The translations under genes and the position numbers were made by a program. DNA of 64,000 bases from Verrucomicrobiia bacterium (GTDB lineage Bacteria > Verrucomicrobiota > Verrucomicrobiia > Palsa-1439): contig JAJVHY010000010.1 in the NCBI GenBank assembly GCA_022072455.1, positions 34,606 through 98,605 on the forward strand, read 5' to 3'. This document shows positions 44,127-53,066 of this stretch, one piece after another; the stretch's first letter is position 1; every line of letters starts with the position of its first letter. The notes below the pieces were generated by a model. That model did not search any database. It saw nothing but the letters and a program-made list of their open reading frames with translations, and was not told where the DNA came from.

Positions 44127-44797
44127 AGAGCATCATCCTAGATGACGTCGACCTGCACAAGGATCCGGTTGGGGTGGGACTACTCCAGGCGTTGACCGAC
44201 AGCCGCTCGCCGCGGCTCATCTCCTGGGACACTGCCGCGCCGCAACTAAAAACAGAGGATGGGCCGGAAATCCCGACCAGTTTCTTGACCACGAGCCAGA
44301 TCCTCATCATCAGTAACCACTGGGCACGGCTCGGGCAGAAACTGGCGGCCTTGGCCGATCGTGGGATGGTCCTCCAGTTCGATCCGACCAACGAAGAAAT
44401 CCACCTTCGCGCCGCAAGCTGGTTCACAGATGCGGAGATCTACGAATACATTGGCCGTCACCTGCCTTTGATCGGCTCCCATTCGCTCCGCGTCTACGGA
44501 GCCGCGGCCGAACTCAAACGCGCCGGCCAGGACTGGCGGGAATGCCTGCGTCGCAACTGGAAGCTCGACCCCCAAGAGTCGCGCGTCCTGCAGTTGCTTG
44601 AACAGTCGCTATCGCAGGCTGAACGCGCGCGGCGGTTCGTCGCCAGCGGCGCCGGGGTCGAACGCACCTATTACAACGTCTACGCCCGGATCATCTCCCG
44701 CTGTCCGAACCCGTTGCAGTTTTGCAGTGCCGTGGAGTCATACGTGGTGCAGGCGGGGCAAAAAGTGCCCGTCACGATGGAGGTGCCGCTCCAATGA
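43883..44797 (+). CDS. Chimera: D12 methyltransferase N-terminus fused to AAA-type ATPase C-terminus
   Basis: A 304-residue in-frame fusion. Residues 1-82 match the N-terminus of a D12 adenine methyltransferase (SPLRYPGGK; FFGGGSVELALAARGW) but the DPPY motif is absent. From residue 83 the sequence is SIILDDVDLHKDPVGVGLLQALTDS and SQILIISNHWARLGQKLAALADRG, the Walker-B-onward part of an AAA-type ATPase of the kind seen in plasmid and phage replication genes; its Walker A is missing. Neither half can be catalytic as such. The GTG start matches copy A. Its stop overlaps a 30-codon frame (ATGA). It may be a deletion scar between two genes of an element, or a domesticated product. Confidence 0.75.
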   Translation: MQPQNISECRPADQSPYHRSPLRYPGGKSRAVAQLLNFFPEMPGTLLSPFFGGGSVELALAARGWRVLSYDAFGLVVDFWQQSIILDDVDLHKDPVGVGLLQALTDSRSPRLISWDTAAPQLKTEDGPEIPTSFLTTSQILIISNHWARLGQKLAALADRGMVLQFDPTNEEIHLRAASWFTDAEIYEYIGRHLPLIGSHSLRVYGAAAELKRAGQDWRECLRRNWKLDPQESRVLQLLEQSLSQAERARRFVASGAGVERTYYNVYARIISRCPNPLQFCSAVESYVVQAGQKVPVTMEVPLQ

Positions 44798-44886
44798 ACA
44801 CTGATGACCGAAAAAACACCTGCGGCACAGATCGTCAGCAGACAGACGGCATTCAGAAACCGGCAAGTTATCGAGCTTCAGAATAG
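44794..44886 (+). CDS. Possible small ORF, 30 residues
   Basis: The frame MNTDDRKNTCGTDRQQ up to SYRASE begins at an ATG that overlaps the stop of the chimera gene (ATGA), as translationally coupled genes do. It is hydrophilic and matches no family I know. Only the coupling supports it. Confidence 0.25.
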   Translation: MNTDDRKNTCGTDRQQTDGIQKPASYRASE

Positions 44887-44930
44887 ATCTGAACGAGAAA
44901 CAGGAATCCCAATAACCACCAAGGAGACAA

Positions 44931-45425
44931 ATGCACACTGAATCCAACACAAATGATCAAACCGTTCCCCAACCGGACGACGAAGATACGGTCGAGCAGG
45001 CAAACATGAGTCCGAGCAATCAATCGGAGTCCAGCACAGGCGTCGGGACTACTGACCAGCCGGAATTGAGTCCCGATGATGTCGACCCAAAGCCGAAGCG
45101 GAAACGCAATATGCTTTGGCACTCGGGGTACCCACTGAATGTGCCCGACGACCTGCTGCCGCTCGACCTGCGCGTCAACGGCAAGGTGCTGACGCTCGTG
45201 GAGACACGCAAGCATTTCGCCGCACTGCGTGCCCGGGGCTACCGTTGGCTGCCCGAGTGCGACAACATTGACGAGCACGGGCGCTGTCGCGGTCACCCAT
45301 TCACACTGACAGGTCAAGTTGTGTTGGCTATCAATGATGACCCGTGCGGTGCTGGTGCGGCTGCTGACTCACAGGCTGAGATTCCGTCTGGTGGCAAAGG
45401 CCGTCAACTGAAGGAGGGCGCATGA
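44931..45425 (+). CDS. Hypothetical acidic protein of the integrated element
   Basis: A 164-residue protein. The first 55 residues are acidic and low-complexity (PQPDDEDTVEQANMSPSNQSESS). A conserved-looking core follows (KRNMLWHSGYPLNVPDDLLPLDLRVNGKVLTLVETRKHFAALRARGYRWLPECDN) with Cys residues near the end of the core (DNIDEHGRCRGHP). AAGGAG occurs shortly upstream. The next gene overlaps its stop (ATGA). No family is recognised; the order fits small phage- or plasmid-type accessory genes. Confidence 0.6.
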   Translation: MHTESNTNDQTVPQPDDEDTVEQANMSPSNQSESSTGVGTTDQPELSPDDVDPKPKRKRNMLWHSGYPLNVPDDLLPLDLRVNGKVLTLVETRKHFAALRARGYRWLPECDNIDEHGRCRGHPFTLTGQVVLAINDDPCGAGAAADSQAEIPSGGKGRQLKEGA

Positions 45426-45937
45426 ACGACAATCAACTCATCCGTGTCCTGCGCCGGTTAATAACCAAAGTTGGGTTGCCAAAACACGGGATGCGCCAAG
45501 CCGCCGGTGGATACATCAGCAATCCGGTACCGGTGACAGCTCTCGCCGCGCTTCTCCAAACCGATAAGGGAAACCTCTTACGGATTCTGAAGCAAGCCAA
45601 AATCAACATTCAAAAAATGGAATGGCGCACTGAAACTGGCATGCGGGTGGTCAGCATGATCAGCAAGGAGGACGCAGACCGGATCTACCAGCAGCGCGTC
45701 ACAGCCATCAAGCGCAGCACACTTGAATGGCGACCGCCAAGTGATCAAGGGCGCGGCACTCCTACCAAACCACACCAAGAGGAGAGACCATATGGCTACA
45801 TCAAAAATCGAATGGACCGATCTGACCTGGAACCCGACGACCGGCTGCGATCACATCAGCCGCGGCTGCGACCATTGCTATGCCGAGGTACTGTCCCGCC
45901 GCCTCAAGGCGATGGGACAACCCAAGTACGCGAATGA
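45422..45937 (+). CDS. Hypothetical protein with a DNA-binding-like core, overlapping the next gene
   Basis: The ATG overlaps the preceding stop by 4 nt. Residues 1-100 look like real protein ([50 protein letters not shown]), with a possible helix-turn-helix around [16 protein letters not shown]. From about residue 110 on, the frame runs across the start of the DUF5131 gene for 146 nt and its sequence is out-of-frame translation of that gene. The true C-terminus may have been lost by a base change, or the overlap may be genuine. Confidence 0.5.
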   Translation: MNDNQLIRVLRRLITKVGLPKHGMRQAAGGYISNPVPVTALAALLQTDKGNLLRILKQAKINIQKMEWRTETGMRVVSMISKEDADRIYQQRVTAIKRSTLEWRPPSDQGRGTPTKPHQEERPYGYIKNRMDRSDLEPDDRLRSHQPRLRPLLCRGTVPPPQGDGTTQVRE

Positions 45938-46517
45938 GTTCAAGTTGACGCTCCATCCGGACACGTTGGAGATCCCGCTGCGGTGGCGGAATCCCAGCAA
46001 CATCTTTGTCAACTCCATGAGCGATCTGTTCCACGTCGATGTCCCGCTGGAATTCATCAAGCAGGTTTTCGACACCATGAAGAAATGCCCGCAACATCGC
46101 TTCCAAGTGCTGACGAAACGTTCGGGCCGCTTGGCGCAATTGAGTTCGCAACTGGACTGGTCACCCAACATCTGGATGGGAGTCAGCGTGGAGAGTGCGG
46201 ATTACGTCGCACGCATTGACCACCTCCGCAAAACAGGAGCGCGGATCAAGTTCTTGTCTCTCGAACCGTTGCTGGGCTCGCTGCCGCAACTCGACCTGAC
46301 CGGCATCGACTGGGTGATCGTTGGCGGCGAGAGCGGCCCGGGGTCTCGCCCGATGGATGCGGATTGGGTGCGCGACATTCGCGACCAGTGCATTGGAGCG
46401 GCGGTGCCATTCTTCTTCAAGCAATGGGGTGGCGTTCGGAAGAAACAGGCCGGCCGGAGTCTCGATGGCCGGACGTGGGACGAGATGCCGGGCGACGACA
46501 AATCCGACCAAGTATAA
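45792..46517 (+). CDS. Three-Cys-motif DUF5131 (phage Gp37/Gp68) protein
   Basis: A 241-residue protein starting [20 protein letters not shown], the standard opening of the phage Gp37/Gp68 family. Cys19, Cys26 and Cys29 form the C-x6-C-x2-C motif that gives the family its name and resembles a radical-SAM iron-sulfur site. Later blocks fit the family ([46 protein letters not shown]). Such proteins often sit beside a partner called TcmP, which is not seen here. The ATG at 45792 is chosen because it gives the family N-terminus. The biochemical role is unknown. Confidence 0.88.
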   Translation: MATSKIEWTDLTWNPTTGCDHISRGCDHCYAEVLSRRLKAMGQPKYANEFKLTLHPDTLEIPLRWRNPSNIFVNSMSDLFHVDVPLEFIKQVFDTMKKCPQHRFQVLTKRSGRLAQLSSQLDWSPNIWMGVSVESADYVARIDHLRKTGARIKFLSLEPLLGSLPQLDLTGIDWVIVGGESGPGSRPMDADWVRDIRDQCIGAAVPFFFKQWGGVRKKQAGRSLDGRTWDEMPGDDKSDQV

Positions 46518-46523
46518 TTCGCC

Positions 46524-47114
46524 ATGACGACCGCTCCACATGTCTCAACTACCGGCCAATGCGGCAACTTGGTCGCCAAGTGCGTGCCGTCTACGCAAGC
46601 GGCAATTGATCACGGAGCGGATCATCGCGCCCACGGAATCGACCGCCAACGGGAACGACGCGCCATGAAGCCGCGAACCGCCACCGCCGGATTGGTCGCA
46701 CAGGGAATGGTAATCCAGAAAGCAAACCCATCGTTGACTTCACCGGTGTCCGAGTGGCTAACCGCCAAAGCGGCGTGCGCCCACGCCAAATGCAGTCGCC
46801 AAACGCTGTGGCGGTGGAAGAAAGACGGACTTGCTTCGGGGCGCGGTGGTCGCATCCGTCGTCACGACTTGGACGCGTGGCTGGCGGACATGCCGGAAGA
46901 TCAGGCCAATCCATCGCCCACCACTGAACAGTTGAAGGTCAAACAGGCAGCAGCCCGTGCAGGTGTCACCCGCCAGACGATTTGGCGGTGGTCCGATGCC
47001 GGATTGAAGGTCCAGCGCCGTGGCCGGGTCGTGCGCATCCGGGCCGATGTGTTGGATGGCTACATCGCTCATCTTCCGCGGTTGAAATGTCTTGGCCGCC
47101 TTTCCGCCCTCTGA
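46524..47114 (+). CDS. Double helix-turn-helix protein (excisionase-like)
   Basis: About 196 residues from the ATG at 46524; an ATG at 46665 would give 149 residues. Two winged-helix/MerR-like HTH modules are present, at residues 78-121 (WLTAKAACAHAKCSRQTLWRWKKDGL) and 136-182 (LKVKQAAARAGVTRQTIWRWSDAG). The domain is that of excisionases and related small DNA-binding proteins, usually single. It ends 1 nt before the integrase ATG, so the two are probably coupled and the protein may direct excision or regulate the integrase. Residues 1-47 look poorly conserved, which favours the later start. Confidence 0.75.
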   Translation: MTTAPHVSTTGQCGNLVAKCVPSTQAAIDHGADHRAHGIDRQRERRAMKPRTATAGLVAQGMVIQKANPSLTSPVSEWLTAKAACAHAKCSRQTLWRWKKDGLASGRGGRIRRHDLDAWLADMPEDQANPSPTTEQLKVKQAAARAGVTRQTIWRWSDAGLKVQRRGRVVRIRADVLDGYIAHLPRLKCLGRLSAL

Positions 47115-47115
47115 C

Positions 47116-48381
47116 ATGCCACTCCCACGGAACACCGAAATGAAATGGATCTATGTCGCCGAATGTCTGTATCGCAAGTGCGAAGGCGGCATGATCTACA
47201 TTCGCGTCAGCAAACGCATCGAGGGAAAACGCAAGCGCATCATGCGCTCGACCAAGACGAAGAACCCCGTCAAGGCGGAGCGTTTTCTCAAACGCTGGCA
47301 GGATGAGCAGTGGGCGGATAAATACGAAGTCGTCCTGCCGGGGTCACAGGTACGGGAAAAAACGCAGACAATCAGCAGTCTGCTCAACCAGTACATTGCG
47401 GCCGGACATCCGTCGCGAGGCCGGACAGGTCGCACCAAGAGTCCCAATACGGTCGAACGGGAAAAACGATTTCTGAAGCCAATCATCCAATGGTGGGGTG
47501 ACAAGAATCCCAATGCCGTGACCTTGGCCGATTGCGATCTTTACCGGGAGTGGCGGAACGGCGGCGGATGGATCACCAAGCGCAAGCAACGGGATGGTTC
47601 CTCCAAGAAGACCAGGACGCACGGAGGCGACACGGCCGTGGATCATGAGCTCGACGTCTTGTCGTGCGCTTTTCACCTCGCCCGGCGCCGTGGTCTCATC
47701 CGGATTCACCCATTGATCGGTCGCGGCAAGTACGTCACCGCCTCGGACGTGCGCCACTGCCGCGACGTCGCTCCGACCCGTCAGGAATTGCATCGTATCG
47801 AACAATGGTTGCGGGAAAAGGGTGAGCACGAGGTGGCGGACGTGGTTTGTTTCCTCGCCTATACAGGTTTGCGAATCGGTGAAGCGCTGCCGGTTTGTTG
47901 GGACAGTGTGAACTGGGCTGAAGAAGTGATCAAGGTGCAACGGGAGAAGAAGGGAATCAACCCGTGGATTGCGTTGATTGACGATCTCAAGGTGCTGTTG
48001 ACGGCCATGCGCCAGCGCCGGGAGGCGTGGCAGCGCGAAACCGGACTGATCAGCAACTACCTATTTCCGTCGCCGTTCGAACCGAATCGCACTCGGGATG
48101 ATTCCGCGATCCGGTACCGACTCGCTGCGGCCTGTAAAGCCCTCAAGATCCGCCACGTCACGCCACACGGGTTGCGTTCCTACTATGTCACCTGTTGCCG
48201 GGAAGGGGGCTTGTCGGATGCAGAAATCGCCATGTTGATCGGCGACAAGTCAGGCCCGGCGATCATCGCTCACACTTACGGCGACGTCCGTGACGACCAT
48301 CTCCTGCGTCAAGTGAAACGCATCAAGTTGCGGTGGGAAGGCGCTGCGACGGACGAACCAGTGCCGCAGTTTCGCCACTGA
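47116..48381 (+). CDS. Tyrosine recombinase/integrase
   Basis: A 421-residue protein with a basic N-terminal arm (RIEGKRKRIMRSTKTKNPVKAERFL), a core-binding domain and a catalytic domain. The catalytic residues are visible: Arg253 in TGLRIGEAL, His351 and Arg354 in HGLRSYYVT, His386 and the nucleophile Tyr388 in HTYGDV. The ATG at 47116 follows the stop of the HTH gene by 1 nt; a TTG at 47092 overlaps that gene and was not chosen. It lies next to the 3' end of a tRNA gene, the standard position for integrases that use tRNA 3' ends as attachment sites. Confidence 0.93.
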   Translation: MPLPRNTEMKWIYVAECLYRKCEGGMIYIRVSKRIEGKRKRIMRSTKTKNPVKAERFLKRWQDEQWADKYEVVLPGSQVREKTQTISSLLNQYIAAGHPSRGRTGRTKSPNTVEREKRFLKPIIQWWGDKNPNAVTLADCDLYREWRNGGGWITKRKQRDGSSKKTRTHGGDTAVDHELDVLSCAFHLARRRGLIRIHPLIGRGKYVTASDVRHCRDVAPTRQELHRIEQWLREKGEHEVADVVCFLAYTGLRIGEALPVCWDSVNWAEEVIKVQREKKGINPWIALIDDLKVLLTAMRQRREAWQRETGLISNYLFPSPFEPNRTRDDSAIRYRLAAACKALKIRHVTPHGLRSYYVTCCREGGLSDAEIAMLIGDKSGPAIIAHTYGDVRDDHLLRQVKRIKLRWEGAATDEPVPQFRH

Positions 48382-48438
48382 ACCCGCCAGAAATTCCAAG
48401 ACGAATCTCATTCCTGCCGGGATCGTTCCAAAAAAGTT

Positions 48439-48462
48439 GGGGCATACCCTGGGGCATACCCT
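48439..48462. repeat. 12-bp tandem repeat between integrase and tRNA
   Basis: GGGGCATACCCT occurs twice in direct succession, in the 133-bp gap between the integrase stop and the tRNA 3' end. Short direct repeats of this kind can be recombinase or excisionase arm sites. The function is not shown. Confidence 0.5.
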
Positions 48463-48514
48463 GACCATTTTTTGATTTTGCCGGAAGCGAATTTGCAATT
48501 TTACTGAGGAAAAT

Positions 48515-48591
48515 TGGTGGATCCGCTCGGACTTGAACCGAGAACCCGCTGATTAAGAGTCAGCTGCTCTAGCCAATTGAGCTACGGATCC
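48515..48591 (-). tRNA. tRNA-Lys (anticodon CTT)
   Basis: The minus strand folds into a full cloverleaf: acceptor arms GGATCCG and CGGATCC, D arm TAGCTCAATTGGCTAGAGCA, anticodon arm CTGA-CTCTTAA-TCAG with anticodon CTT, and T arm with GGTTCAAGTCC. CCA is encoded (48517-48515). Its 3' end faces the integrase at 48381, so it is probably the integration target of the element to its left. Confidence 0.95.
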
Positions 48592-48679
48592 GAAGGCGCG
48601 GTAAACTAGCAAAGCACCCGGCTTCTAGCAAGAGGCTTGTCGAATTCCCACGGGGTCGTTATAACCGCCGCACTATTAT

Positions 48680-49708
48680 ATGAGCACTTCTCTTCGGGCA
48701 GTGTTGGTCGGTTGCGGGAGCATGGCCGGCTCGTGGTTGAAAGCGGCTCAGACAGTTGGCGGTATCGAGTTTGCCGGCTTCGTGGACATCCGCGAAGAGG
48801 CCGCGCGCAAACGGGCCGCGGAGTCCGGTGCGCCGGCCCCGGTCATTGGCACTGACCTCGCCAGCGTCTTGACAGCCGCCAAGCCGGACGTGGTCTTCGA
48901 TTGCACCATCCCGGAAGCCCATCATCGCGTGACCCTCACCGCACTCGAACACGGCTGCCATGTCCTCGGCGAAAAACCTCTTGCCGATTCCATGGCCCAC
49001 GCCCGCGAAATGGTCGCTGCCGCCAAGCAAGCCGGCAAGATTTACGCCGTGATCCAGAACCGCCGGTATTCCCCCACCATCCGCCGCCTCCGGCATTTCC
49101 TCGACACCGGCGCGTTGGGCGACATGACCACGGTGAACTGCGATTTTTACATCGGGGCCCACTTCGGTGGATTCCGCGACAAGATGCGCCACGTCCTGCT
49201 GCTGGACATGGCGATCCACACTTTCGACGCCGCCCGTTACATTACCGGGGCGAACGCGGTCGCCGTCTATTGTAAGGAGTGGAACCCGCGCGGGTCGTGG
49301 TACGACATGGACGCCTCGGCCATCGCCATTTTTGAAATGTCTAACGGCCTAATCTATACCTACCGGGGCAGTTGGTGTGCGGAGGGATTGAATACAACGT
49401 GGGAATGCGACTGGCGCATCGTCGGCTCCAAGGGCACCGCCAAATGGAATGGAGACGCTGGTTTTCAAGCAGAAGTTGTCACCAAGACCGGTGGTTTTTT
49501 TTCGGAAAAAGCAGCGGTGGACTGGCCGGCGCATGATCCCGGCGCAAAAGTTGACGGTCATACCGGTTTAATGCGCGAGTTTGTCGAATGCATCCGCACC
49601 GGACAAACCCCCGAAACAATTGGCAGCGATAACATCCACAGCCTCGCGATGGTATTCGCGGCCATCGAGAGTGCTGAAAAAGGTCAACGCGTTGAGGTCA
49701 AAGTCTAA
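48680..49708 (+). CDS. Gfo/Idh/MocA-family oxidoreductase
   Basis: A 342-residue protein with an N-terminal Rossmann fold (RAVLVGCGSMAGSW, the NAD(P)-binding Gly-rich loop) and the EKP motif (HVLGEKPLADS) of the family. The C-terminal alpha/beta domain carries the substrate and catalytic residues (LLLDMAIHTFDAARYI includes the usual His and Asp). These enzymes oxidise or reduce sugars and inositols with NAD(P). The next gene starts 3 nt later and encodes a sugar isomerase-type protein, so they probably act in one pathway. No clear ribosome binding site precedes the ATG. Confidence 0.9.
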   Translation: MSTSLRAVLVGCGSMAGSWLKAAQTVGGIEFAGFVDIREEAARKRAAESGAPAPVIGTDLASVLTAAKPDVVFDCTIPEAHHRVTLTALEHGCHVLGEKPLADSMAHAREMVAAAKQAGKIYAVIQNRRYSPTIRRLRHFLDTGALGDMTTVNCDFYIGAHFGGFRDKMRHVLLLDMAIHTFDAARYITGANAVAVYCKEWNPRGSWYDMDASAIAIFEMSNGLIYTYRGSWCAEGLNTTWECDWRIVGSKGTAKWNGDAGFQAEVVTKTGGFFSEKAAVDWPAHDPGAKVDGHTGLMREFVECIRTGQTPETIGSDNIHSLAMVFAAIESAEKGQRVEVKV

Positions 49709-49711
49709 TCT

Positions 49712-50596
49712 ATGAACTCCCATTCCGACATTCGCATCGGGACCCTCGCCGGTAAAGGCGCGGACACCCCAAATTACATCCGTCAAATCCTCCCCCACGG
49801 CTTCGAAAGTTTCCAGATCAACTTCTGGAAAACCCTCGGCGACGTGGACCTGAAAAAAATGGCCGGCGAAGTCAAAACCGTCTTCAATGCCGCCGGCAGC
49901 GACGCCGTTGTCAGCTCACTCGGCATGTTCGGCAATCCGCTCATTGACCCGGTCTGTGTGACCGGCTGGAAGAAGTGCATTGATGCCGCCCCGCTTTTCG
50001 GCTGCGACCTCGTCTGTGGTTTTGCCGGCCGCATCGTCGACAAGCCGATTTGGGAATCCTACAAACCATTCAAGAAAGTTTTTGGCCCACTCGTCAAACG
50101 CGCCGCCGACAAAGGCGTGCGCATCGCCTTCGAGAACTGCGACATGGGCGGCGACTGGCAGCGCGGCGATTGGAACATCGCCCACGCCCCAACCGCCTGG
50201 GAAATCATGTTCAACGAAATCCCTGCCAAAAACATCGGCCTCGAATGGGAACCGTGCCATCAGATGGTCAGCCTCATTGATCCCCTGCCCCAACTGAAAA
50301 AATGGATTCACAAGATTTTCCACATCCACGGTAAAGACGCGACCATTGACTGGAATCAACTCCGCACCACCGGCCTGCGCGGCGGCCAACCGTACGTCTG
50401 GCATCGCACCCCCGGCTTCGGCGACACGAACTGGACCGATGTGATCAGCATCCTGCGGATGAACAAATGGCAAGGCTCGATTGACATCGAAGGCTGGCAC
50501 GATCCCGTCTACCGGGGTGAACTCGAAATGACCGGCCAAGTCCATGCGCTCAACTACCTGAAGCGCTGCCGGGGCGGCGACTTCGTGCCGGCTTAA
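49712..50596 (+). CDS. Sugar phosphate isomerase/epimerase-type TIM-barrel protein
   Basis: A 294-residue protein of the xylose-isomerase-like/AP-endonuclease-2-type barrel. Metal-ligand positions typical of the family are seen at FENCDMGG, IGLEWEPCHQ and the C-terminal IEGWHDP; HIHGKD is another conserved strand end. Members isomerise or epimerise sugars with a divalent metal. It directly follows the oxidoreductase. Its stop overlaps the convergent mannosidase stop by 4 nt (TTAA). Substrate unknown. Confidence 0.85.
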   Translation: MNSHSDIRIGTLAGKGADTPNYIRQILPHGFESFQINFWKTLGDVDLKKMAGEVKTVFNAAGSDAVVSSLGMFGNPLIDPVCVTGWKKCIDAAPLFGCDLVCGFAGRIVDKPIWESYKPFKKVFGPLVKRAADKGVRIAFENCDMGGDWQRGDWNIAHAPTAWEIMFNEIPAKNIGLEWEPCHQMVSLIDPLPQLKKWIHKIFHIHGKDATIDWNQLRTTGLRGGQPYVWHRTPGFGDTNWTDVISILRMNKWQGSIDIEGWHDPVYRGELEMTGQVHALNYLKRCRGGDFVPA

Positions 50597-53064
50597 TTGC
50601 CGACTCGCAACACGCGCGGTTTGCCCAGGTGCCGGGGCCAATCCAGCACCGTCGGAATGCCGGGATAAACATCAAAAAAATTATCCGGCAACGCGCGTTC
50701 GCCATCGAGATCAAGACAGACCCGCCACGCAAAAGTGCGACTCGTGAAAATCGCCTGACCGCCGGCGGATTGCACAGTCACCTTGGTCGGCGGCCATTTC
50801 ATCTCGCGAAATGTTGGCAAGAACAAGACATCGCGAGCGACTTCCCGCCCCGCGTGACTGAGAATCGCGAACGCCACGTGTGTCCGCCGCCCGAGTTGGT
50901 CCCAGTGCCGGGCTGAAAACTCCGCCAACAGCGTGCTCACATTCGGGCGCAGGGTAACCGGCTGGGTTTCATCCAGCGGATACCGGCCCGCCAGTGCCAA
51001 CAGACCGAACCGGAGCGTGCCGGTCAATTCCGCGCCGTCGTTCACGCCGTAGACACGAACCTGATCGGCTTCGCGGGTCACAACAACGGTAACCGGCGCG
51101 AACGCGCGGCGGACCGGCCAGAATGCCGGCGTCCGCCGCCGGTAATGATCCACAATCGTCCAACTCCGCGTGCACGGCCAGACATCGTTGAACATCCAGA
51201 AGATCGCCGCCGCACTGTCGAACATCCGCCGCCGGAAGTTCTTCACGTATTCCGCCAACCCCGCGCCTTGCACCACGCCGCCCCAGTAGACGTAATCCGC
51301 CAAGCTCATTGATCGCACAGCCCGGCCAGTCCAGCGTTCGATCAAGTGGTCACCGACGTAAGGTGCGGTGTTGTCAGCGAAATTGAGGCTGTTGTCATGC
51401 AGCTCGCCGGCCAGCGAGTTGATCCGTTCGGGGCCGCCGGCCAACGCGGCTCGCAGTGTCGGCAAGGCGGGGGGACCGAGAATGCCACCCTCGTTGGGGA
51501 ACCGGCAGATCATCGTTCGGTATTTGCGAAAATCCGTCTCGGCAAATCCGACGCCCCAAGGGTGTTGATCGCCAACGTGGTCGGCATTCGGGGCCTCGCC
51601 GTCGGGCGAAACCGGCGAACTCGGCCGGTAGGGCCGTGTTGGATCCTCCTGACGGACCAACGCCGGCAAGACGAGGTGAAACAAGGCGTAATCGGGATGC
51701 GCCACACCGCGCTCGTAGCCCCACTGCCAGTTGGCCCATTCGAGTTCGTTGTTGCCGCACCAGATGACGAGGCTGGGATGATGCGCAAGCCGGCGGAGTT
51801 GATGCGTCGCCTCGCGCTTCACATCGGCGAGAAAATGTTCGTCAGTGGCCGGGTATTTGGCGCAGGCGAAGATGAATTCCTGCCAGACGAGAATCCCACG
51901 GGCGTCGCACAGCTCGTAAAAATCCGCACTCTCATAGATTCCCCCACCCCAGACGCGGAGAAAATTGCAGTTCGCCTCGAGCGCCCGGTCAAGCAACTCG
52001 GTGTATCGGCGGCGATCAACCCGCGCCAGTAACAGATCTGCCGGGACAAAGTTCCCGCCTTTGCAGAAAATCGGGCGCCCATTGATTTCGAGGATGCAGT
52101 ACCGGCCTTTGTCGGGATGCGGCGTTTCGTTGATGCGGATGTGGCGGAAGCCGATCCGTTTCGTCGCGGTACCAGTGTCTCCCAGAGTGACGGTCACGGT
52201 GTAACGCGGCTGCGCACCGTGGCCAACCGGCCACCAGAGTTTGGGGCGAGCAACTTCAAGTTTGGCTTCGAGTGTGTTCAGCCCAGGTTTGATTTTCACC
52301 GGCACAGTCACGCGTTGCCGGGTTTCTTTGACGCTCACGGTCAGTTGCCGCATCACCGGCTTTTTCCCCAAACCTTCCACGAACACCCGCGCGGTAACGG
52401 TGCCGGTCGCGTGATCGTCACTCAGCGTGCTGCGAACAACGCAATGCTCCCACCGGACGTTCGTGGCGATTTCAAGGCGGACGTGGCCGGGAATGCCGAC
52501 GTTGAGGAGGCGCGGCGACCAATCCCAACCGTGTTCGCTCTGGGTTTTGCGCAACCACGGGCGCTTCGTGAGTTCGGAACTGAGCGGAACGTTGTAACCG
52601 GCCGCGGAACGATGCGCGGCGTGGAACAGACCGCTTTCGACGGCGACCACGAGTTGATTTTCGCCGGGCCGAAGTACGTCGGTCACATCCAGCCGGCACG
52701 GGTAGAAGGCGTTGGCATGTCGGCCGACTTCCCGGCCGTTCAAGTAGATCGTCGCCGCCAAGTCCAAACACTCAAAAACAAGCCACACCCGCGCGCCCGG
52801 CGGCCGGCGCGGCGCGCGAAACGTCCGCCGGTAATGCCAGAACATTTCTTCCACCCACCGGCACGCAAGCACATTGGTGCCGCGATTAGGATCCGGGATG
52901 ACGCCGTGTGCGAGCAGGGTCGAATGGACGCAGCCCGGCACACGCGCCGGCCAAGCTCGGGCCGGATCGGATTCACTGCGGAAAATGCGTTGGAGCCGGT
53001 CGCCGCGGTCGCCGTCGTGCCACCGGAGTTGCCAGATGCCGTCGAGATTGAGGGATTTATTCAT
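50593..53064 (-). CDS. GH2 beta-mannosidase-like enzyme
   Basis: An 823-residue protein with GH2 architecture: a jelly-roll sugar-binding domain (VWLVFECLDLAATIYLNGREVGRHANAFYP), an immunoglobulin-like domain and a TIM barrel. Glu440 in LVIWCGNNE fits the acid/base and Glu525 in RFPNEGG fits the nucleophile position. WGGGIYESADFYELCDARGILVWQEFIFAC is characteristic of beta-mannosidases in the family. No signal peptide is seen. The ATG at 53064 is 2 nt after the oxidoreductase stop. It removes terminal beta-mannosyl residues from oligosaccharides, by family inference. Confidence 0.87.
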   Translation of the reverse strand: MNKSLNLDGIWQLRWHDGDRGDRLQRIFRSESDPARAWPARVPGCVHSTLLAHGVIPDPNRGTNVLACRWVEEMFWHYRRTFRAPRRPPGARVWLVFECLDLAATIYLNGREVGRHANAFYPCRLDVTDVLRPGENQLVVAVESGLFHAAHRSAAGYNVPLSSELTKRPWLRKTQSEHGWDWSPRLLNVGIPGHVRLEIATNVRWEHCVVRSTLSDDHATGTVTARVFVEGLGKKPVMRQLTVSVKETRQRVTVPVKIKPGLNTLEAKLEVARPKLWWPVGHGAQPRYTVTVTLGDTGTATKRIGFRHIRINETPHPDKGRYCILEINGRPIFCKGGNFVPADLLLARVDRRRYTELLDRALEANCNFLRVWGGGIYESADFYELCDARGILVWQEFIFACAKYPATDEHFLADVKREATHQLRRLAHHPSLVIWCGNNELEWANWQWGYERGVAHPDYALFHLVLPALVRQEDPTRPYRPSSPVSPDGEAPNADHVGDQHPWGVGFAETDFRKYRTMICRFPNEGGILGPPALPTLRAALAGGPERINSLAGELHDNSLNFADNTAPYVGDHLIERWTGRAVRSMSLADYVYWGGVVQGAGLAEYVKNFRRRMFDSAAAIFWMFNDVWPCTRSWTIVDHYRRRTPAFWPVRRAFAPVTVVVTREADQVRVYGVNDGAELTGTLRFGLLALAGRYPLDETQPVTLRPNVSTLLAEFSARHWDQLGRRTHVAFAILSHAGREVARDVLFLPTFREMKWPPTKVTVQSAGGQAIFTSRTFAWRVCLDLDGERALPDNFFDVYPGIPTVLDWPRHLGKPRVLRVGN

Positions 53065-53066
53065 GA

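Noticed and set aside
43883..44797. A working D12 methyltransferase
   Set aside because: The DPPY motif and the C-terminal half are missing; the C-terminus is ATPase sequence.
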